Below, piece after piece: positions 15,594-19,392 of a DNA stretch of 19,392 nucleotides (its first letter is position 1; each line of letters starts with the position of its first letter). The DNA comes from CAZCQP01 sp964500895 (GTDB lineage: Bacteria > Bacillota > Clostridia > Lachnospirales > JAISER01), in assembly GCA_964500895.1 (NCBI GenBank), contig CAZCQP010000049.1, positions 1 to 19,392 of the forward strand, in the 5' to 3' direction. The notes below the pieces were generated by a model. That model was not told the origin of the DNA. It made no database searches and worked only from the letters and a program-made list of their open reading frames with translations. The position numbers were made by a program, and so were the translations under genes.

Positions 15594-16420
15594 AATGCAT
15601 GTACAAGCTGCTGGGTATAGGGGTGCTGGGGGTCGTCCAAAATTTGGTCTGTTAAGCCTTGCTCCACAATTTGGCCGTCCAACAGCACAATGGTTCTGTC
15701 CGCCAGCATACGAATGACCGCTAAGTCATGGGAAACCAGCAGGATAGACACCCCAAAATCCCGGCGGATTTTACGAATCAAGTCCAGCACTTTGGCTTGC
15801 ACGGATAAATCCAGCCCGGTGGTTACTTCGTCTAAAAGCAAAATTTCTGGGTTATTGGCCAAAGCCTTGGAAATCTGCACCCTTTGTTGCATCCCACCGG
15901 AAAAATTTTTAGGCGGCTCCTTCATCCGGGCTGTTAAGATGTCTACGCTGTTTAACAACGTTTCCGCCCGGCCGGTCATGGGCTTAAACTGCCGCTCTCC
16001 GGCGGCAATCAACTTTTCTGCCACATTCGCCGCAGAGGAATAACCCATGCGTAAGCCCAACACTGGGTTTTGGTACACCATACCCATCATGCAGTTTTTA
16101 ATCATGCGCTGGTGCTGCTTGCTTTCGGTGAAAATATTGGCCAAACCTTCTTTATAGGAACGTATGTACCCTTCCCCTTCTGTGGGAGGCATATCGAAAT
16201 ACAAGCTTTTCATCAAGGTGGACTTGCCAGAGCCGCTTTCCCCCACAATGCCCAGAATTTCCCCTTCATACAGGGCAATAGACGCATTGTTCAAAGCCCA
16301 AACCGTGCCGCAAAAGGGGCAACGGTTTTTTTCCAGCCGCCCGCCCTTTGTGCAATGGCTGCAACCGTGGCCGTAACGCACGGTAAGCCCTTTTACTTCC
16401 AAGAGGGTTTCATTGTCCAT
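15587..16420 (-). CDS. phnK: ABC-type ATP-binding protein of the C-P lyase complex, with Cys4 insertion
   Basis: PhnK is an ABC-type ATPase that docks on the PhnGHIJ core. I chose the ATG at 16420 (277 residues, MDNETLLEVKGL) because AGGAGG lies seven bases upstream; the longer frame from 16642 only reads through phnJ in another frame. The Walker A GESGSGKST is at 60-68, signature FSGGMQQR at 173-180, Walker B ILLLDE at 193-198 (followed by VTTGLD, Val in place of the common Pro), and the H-loop SHD is present. Between the first strand and Walker A there is a segment absent from Escherichia coli PhnK with C20-x2-C23 and C34-x2-C37, which looks like a small zinc-binding knuckle. The start overlaps the phnJ end by 11 bases. 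Confidence 0.95.
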   Translation of the reverse strand: MDNETLLEVKGLTVRYGHGCSHCTKGGRLEKNRCPFCGTVWALNNASIALYEGEILGIVGESGSGKSTLMKSLYFDMPPTEGEGYIRSYKEGLANIFTESKQHQRMIKNCMMGMVYQNPVLGLRMGYSSAANVAEKLIAAGERQFKPMTGRAETLLNSVDILTARMKEPPKNFSGGMQQRVQISKALANNPEILLLDEVTTGLDLSVQAKVLDLIRKIRRDFGVSILLVSHDLAVIRMLADRTIVLLDGQIVEQGLTDQILDDPQHPYTQQLVHALI

Positions 16421-17249
16421 GGTTTTCCCTCCTTTTTTCACAAAATCCTGTGTCAGAACATTCATAATAAACGCACCCTTGCTGGTCATACACTTCGTCC
16501 ATATACACCCCTTGGGCGCCGCACAGCCGGCAGGTTTTGCCGGAAAAGTCCTCGGCTTTGAAGGGCACGTCATCAAACGCCAGGGGTACCACCTGGGTAT
16601 AAGGAGGGATGGCGTAAATTTTCTTTTCCCGCCCAGCCCCAAACAGGTACAGCCCTTGGCTGTTATGTAGTTTTTGAGTATCGTATCTGGGAATGGGGGA
16701 TGGGTTCATGATATAGCGCCCTTCCACCAACACTGGGTATTCGCTGGAAATGTTAATCTTGCCAAATTTAATTAAGTCCTCATAAAGCATCAGCCACATA
16801 GCGGCATATTCACCTTCGGCATGGTTCTCTTTGGTAACACGTTCGCTGGGCTCCACCGCCCGCAACGGCTCTGGTATTGGCACTTGCAACACCAGAATCT
16901 GCCCTTCTTTTAAAGGCGTTTCCGGAATACGGTGGCGGGTTTGAATGATGGTGGCCATTTCGCTATCGGTGGTGGTGGGCACATCGGTGCAGGCCGCTAC
17001 AAACTTTTTAATGTTGACAGCGTTCACACTGTCATCGCTGCCCTGATCAATCACTTTCAGCACATCGTCTTGGCCGATGATGGACAGGGTAATTTGAATG
17101 CCCCCTGTGCCCCATCCCCGGCCAATAGGCAGTTCTCTGGACCCAAAGGGCACCTGATAACCGGGAATGGCAATGGCCTTTAAAATGGCCCGGCGTATTT
17201 CACGCTTAGAGCCTTCGTCTAAGTAGGCAAAGTTATAGTCTTTATGCAT
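16410..17249 (-). CDS. phnJ: C-P lyase catalytic subunit, radical SAM enzyme
   Basis: PhnJ breaks the carbon-phosphorus bond of ribose 1-methylphosphonate 5-phosphate, releasing methane when the substrate is methylphosphonate and forming phosphoribosyl cyclic phosphate. I chose the ATG at 17249 (279 residues; Escherichia coli has 281) since MHKDYNFAYLDEGSKREIRR matches the family start and GAGGTG precedes it. The iron-sulfur cysteines are C240, C243 and C264, and the thiyl-radical cysteine is C270 in CSDTGFC; G30 in IPGYQVPFG matches the proposed glycyl-radical site. An additional Cys259 lies between. The start overlaps the phnI stop by eight bases and the ribosome binding site lies inside phnI. 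This is the clearest marker of phosphonate breakdown in the window. Confidence 0.98.
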   Translation of the reverse strand: MHKDYNFAYLDEGSKREIRRAILKAIAIPGYQVPFGSRELPIGRGWGTGGIQITLSIIGQDDVLKVIDQGSDDSVNAVNIKKFVAACTDVPTTTDSEMATIIQTRHRIPETPLKEGQILVLQVPIPEPLRAVEPSERVTKENHAEGEYAAMWLMLYEDLIKFGKINISSEYPVLVEGRYIMNPSPIPRYDTQKLHNSQGLYLFGAGREKKIYAIPPYTQVVPLAFDDVPFKAEDFSGKTCRLCGAQGVYMDEVYDQQGCVYYECSDTGFCEKRRENHGQ

Positions 17250-18333
17250 GGGGCACCTCTTCGTTGGCGTCATGGCGCACCACATCCAGTGCGCTTTGGA
17301 AGGTAACGTAGTGGGGCAGCTTTAAGTGCGAGATAAAGCCGCTCATTTCAATGCTATCCCCGTGAATAAGCACGAACTCCTCGTCCTGGGAGGGGGACTG
17401 CCCTTCCGTATCTAAGCTGGCATCCACAATGCTCATGGCAATGGCTTTGTTTTCGTTACGGCCCAACACCAGCCCGTAGCCCCCGGAAAGGCCCATGGTT
17501 TCATAGGTGGGCACTTTGCCTGCGTTTTCCTGCTGAAAGCTGCCGGTTTTGGCCATGGGCACCAGGCTTTCCACTTCCGTTACGCAAATTTCTCCCAGGC
17601 ACACTTGTTCCGCTTCGTCAAAGGGGTATGCCACGCACACCTCCACGTAACCGGAACGCAGCTCTGCAATGGTGGGGTGCACTGCGCCGTAACCCCGCAT
17701 GGCGCTGTAGGCCACGCCACCCAAGAAACCACTGTCTGCCCTAGCCAGTGTTTGCAGCCTAGCGCTGCGGCTGGCCGGATGGGTTAACAGGTGGCAGGTA
17801 ATGTCTTGGGGCTTTTGATTATCCACCGGATGGGCCTGCAACGTGCCTTCCTCTTTAAGGATATCCGTCACCCGGTTGCAGTAAATGTCGTCGGCTGTGG
17901 CGGTGGGCTGTTTTTGGGTGTTTTCAGGTTCCCCGTCCATTAAATCAAAATCCAGCAGCCGGTGGGTGTAATCGAAGGTGGGGCCTAAAATCTGCCCGCC
18001 GGGCACATCTTTAAACGCCGATGAGATGCGGCGCAACAACCGCATGTGCCGGCCACTGATTTCCTCTGAATAAAAGTTGCGTTCCAACGTGGAGCGGTAT
18101 GCCCGCAACAAAAAGACAGCCTCCTCTACGCTGCCGTCACACTGTTTTAAGGCCAGCGCAGCATAGCTGGGGGCATATAATCCGGCTTCGCTCATCACCT
18201 TGTCTACCAACAGGGGCAAGTGGGCTTGAATAGCCGTTACCGATATATTTTTCTCTGAATTTTTTAAAGATTTTAATAGTTGAATAGAAGCTTCAATGGC
18301 TTGTTCGCCGCCTTTAACTGCTACATACGCCAT
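17242..18333 (-). CDS. phnI: C-P lyase core subunit PhnI
   Basis: PhnI, with PhnG and PhnH, catalyses transfer of the phosphonate to the C1 of ribose triphosphate from a purine nucleoside triphosphate, releasing the base; it is part of the PhnGHIJ core complex. The 363-residue length is near the family norm (354 in Escherichia coli). The N-terminus MAYVAVKGGEQAIEAS is characteristic, followed by the conserved segments LYAPSYAALALKQ, GRHMRLLRRIS, FLGGVAYSAMRGYG and the C-terminal LPHYVTFQSALDVVR. Its ATG begins one base after the phnH stop, and its stop overlaps phnJ. Nothing is unusual. Confidence 0.97.
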   Translation of the reverse strand: MAYVAVKGGEQAIEASIQLLKSLKNSEKNISVTAIQAHLPLLVDKVMSEAGLYAPSYAALALKQCDGSVEEAVFLLRAYRSTLERNFYSEEISGRHMRLLRRISSAFKDVPGGQILGPTFDYTHRLLDFDLMDGEPENTQKQPTATADDIYCNRVTDILKEEGTLQAHPVDNQKPQDITCHLLTHPASRSARLQTLARADSGFLGGVAYSAMRGYGAVHPTIAELRSGYVEVCVAYPFDEAEQVCLGEICVTEVESLVPMAKTGSFQQENAGKVPTYETMGLSGGYGLVLGRNENKAIAMSIVDASLDTEGQSPSQDEEFVLIHGDSIEMSGFISHLKLPHYVTFQSALDVVRHDANEEVPHA

Positions 18334-18936
18334 TTATGCCACCACCTTTGTCAGTCTGGGCAAAGCCAGCATGTCATCATCATTAAAGATAAACACAAGG
18401 TCCAACCCAAGGGGATAGGGTATATCCAAAGCCTTTACGGCCTCTATCATGGTTTTCACATAGTTGTTCACCATAACCGTTTTTTGGGCCTTTATGCCCG
18501 GCCCTGCAAGGGTTACTGGGCAGTCCCCTTTCTCACCTGCCGCCAGTATAACCGTGGCCGACCGATGGGGGTCTGCATAAGAACCTGTTTTCGCCTGGGT
18601 AAACCAGGCTTGGGCTTGGGCATCATCCATAAGACCCGGTGCGAATAAATAGTCCCCGTCTGTAGGGGCAGCAGGAGCGGCTCCTGTCATTTCGGCAATG
18701 GCTGTTTCCAGCTCTGGGCTCTGCTCTACGTAAAACGTGACCTCTGGGTCCAGCAAGGTGGCGGCTAGCTTTAAGAAATTGTCGTGGGCTTGGTTTTGGC
18801 CAAACGTGCCGCAAATTTTTAGGTTTTCCATGCCGCCGGGCATGGACATGCATTGAATCAACTTGCGCATCACCCGGTTGGCATCGTGTACCATGTCGAA
18901 GGTATATAAGGTTTCCATTTGAATTGCTTTGTCCAT
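18334..18936 (-). CDS. phnH: C-P lyase core subunit PhnH
   Basis: PhnH is a core subunit of the C-P lyase complex, needed for making the ribose phosphonate triphosphate; no catalytic residue is established for it. The protein is 200 residues (194 in Escherichia coli). Landmarks are the N-terminal ANRVMRKLIQCMSMPGG, the central LAATLLDPEVTF, and the C-terminal YPLGLDLVFIF stretch typical of the family. The ATG directly follows the phnG TAA, and the phnI ATG directly follows its own TAA, so translation of G, H and I is probably coupled and equimolar. Confidence 0.95.
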   Translation of the reverse strand: MDKAIQMETLYTFDMVHDANRVMRKLIQCMSMPGGMENLKICGTFGQNQAHDNFLKLAATLLDPEVTFYVEQSPELETAIAEMTGAAPAAPTDGDYLFAPGLMDDAQAQAWFTQAKTGSYADPHRSATVILAAGEKGDCPVTLAGPGIKAQKTVMVNNYVKTMIEAVKALDIPYPLGLDLVFIFNDDDMLALPRLTKVVA

Positions 18937-19359
18937 TTAAGCCTCCATCACATCAAAGCTTACTTTTGATTCTAATATTCTTCCATTTTCAATGGCTCTT
19001 TGCTGGGCCTGTTCTTGCTGCAAGGTTTCTGCCAGGCGCATCACATCGGCTTGTTCTGGCAGCCCTGCTTGCACAGCCCCGTCCAGCACGGCCATCATGG
19101 TCACTTTGTTAAAGTCGTCGCCTAAAGCAAGGGCAAAACCTTTGTGGCCTTCCACCTGCACCACGCAACTGCTGGCCAGCGCTTCCCCTAAATAAAACAG
19201 GCTGTTTTTGGCGCTTTCTCGCGCTTTAAGCATTACCAGCGTTTTATAAGGAGGCTTAACCAGCTTAACGGTATATGTGGCCAGCAGTTTGTCGTACATG
19301 GGTTGCAGCCTTTGGGTTTGAGCCAGTGCAAAGGCTTTGGTCATTTCTTTTTTTGTCAT
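18937..19359 (-). CDS. phnG: C-P lyase core subunit PhnG
   Basis: PhnG is the first gene of the core in this window. With PhnH and PhnI it forms the nucleosidase/phosphonate transferase step. I chose the ATG at 19359 (140 residues) because AAGGAG lies seven bases upstream; a TTG at 19380 would overlap that ribosome binding site. The helical N-terminus, the VKLVKPPYKTLVMLKARESAK segment with its ESA motif, the CVVQVEGHKGFALALGDD segment and the C-terminal ...ESKVSFDVMEA match the family pattern. The remaining 33 bases upstream contain no identifiable feature; any regulator (phnF type) or transport genes (phnCDE) would lie outside the window. Confidence 0.93.
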   Translation of the reverse strand: MTKKEMTKAFALAQTQRLQPMYDKLLATYTVKLVKPPYKTLVMLKARESAKNSLFYLGEALASSCVVQVEGHKGFALALGDDFNKVTMMAVLDGAVQAGLPEQADVMRLAETLQQEQAQQRAIENGRILESKVSFDVMEA

Positions 19360-19392
19360 GCTTTTTCTCCTTGCAACCAATCTTTTATCCCT

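Noticed and set aside
16421..16642. N-terminal extension of 74 residues on PhnK
   Set aside because: It overlaps phnJ in another frame, has no family similarity, and a much better ribosome binding site precedes the ATG at 16420.
1..19392. tRNA, rRNA, CRISPR array or intact insertion sequence
   Set aside because: No cloverleaf, rRNA core, regular spaced repeats or complete transposase was seen in reading the window.

Overview
The window looks like a chromosomal segment from a Gram-positive anaerobe of the Firmicutes, most likely class Clostridia. The evidence is purine-rich AGGAGG-type ribosome binding sites, a very large secreted protein anchored by three C-terminal SLH domains with an InlB-type repeat, and tightly overlapping operons. 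Below class level I cannot place it. All convincing genes but one small ORF lie on the minus strand, so transcription runs from high to low coordinates.

Layout. (1) Bases 1-575: a small, very acidic plus-strand ORF of unknown function, then a minus-strand 27-codon relic that resembles the start of an IS481-type transposase. (2) 575-6861: a complete seven-gene tryptophan operon, trpE-G-D-C-F-B-A, with every junction overlapping or abutting. (3) 6879-7117: its control region, with a clear promoter, a 32-residue leader peptide carrying Trp-Arg-Trp-Trp, and an attenuator whose terminator and antiterminator are mutually exclusive. This reads as ribosome-mediated attenuation rather than a T-box or TRAP switch. 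(4) 7120-7427: about 300 bases with no convincing gene, possibly a serine-recombinase remnant, and a strong terminator. (5) 7428-12692: one 1754-residue exported protein with the order signal peptide, LamG, Ig-like domain, PHP/CehA-type metallohydrolase, calcineurin-like phosphoesterase, FN3-like, LamG, InlB-like repeat and three SLH domains. (6) 12873-19359: a carbon-phosphorus lyase operon, phnG-H-I-J-K-M-L, followed by a PHP-family phosphodiesterase that fits PhnPP. It ends in a terminator whose loop contains the last stop codon. The operon continues beyond the right edge.

How the genes work together. The trp genes convert chorismate to tryptophan, and leader-peptide attenuation senses charged tRNA-Trp. 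In the phn operon, PhnGHI(L) couples a phosphonate to ribose triphosphate, PhnM removes pyrophosphate, PhnJ breaks the C-P bond to give phosphoribosyl cyclic phosphate, and PhnPP would hydrolyse that to ribose 5-phosphate and phosphate, replacing the usual PhnP and PhnN pair. The adjacent surface protein carries two separate metal-dependent hydrolase domains of families that often act on phosphoesters. I infer that it may release phosphorus substrates outside the cell, forming a phosphorus-scavenging neighbourhood with the C-P lyase.

The trp segment is visibly AT-richer than the phn segment (hand counts: 21/60 G+C at 601-660, 31/60 at 9001-9060, 38/60 at 17641-17700). It also lies between two possible mobile-element relics, which raises the possibility that it arrived as a unit.
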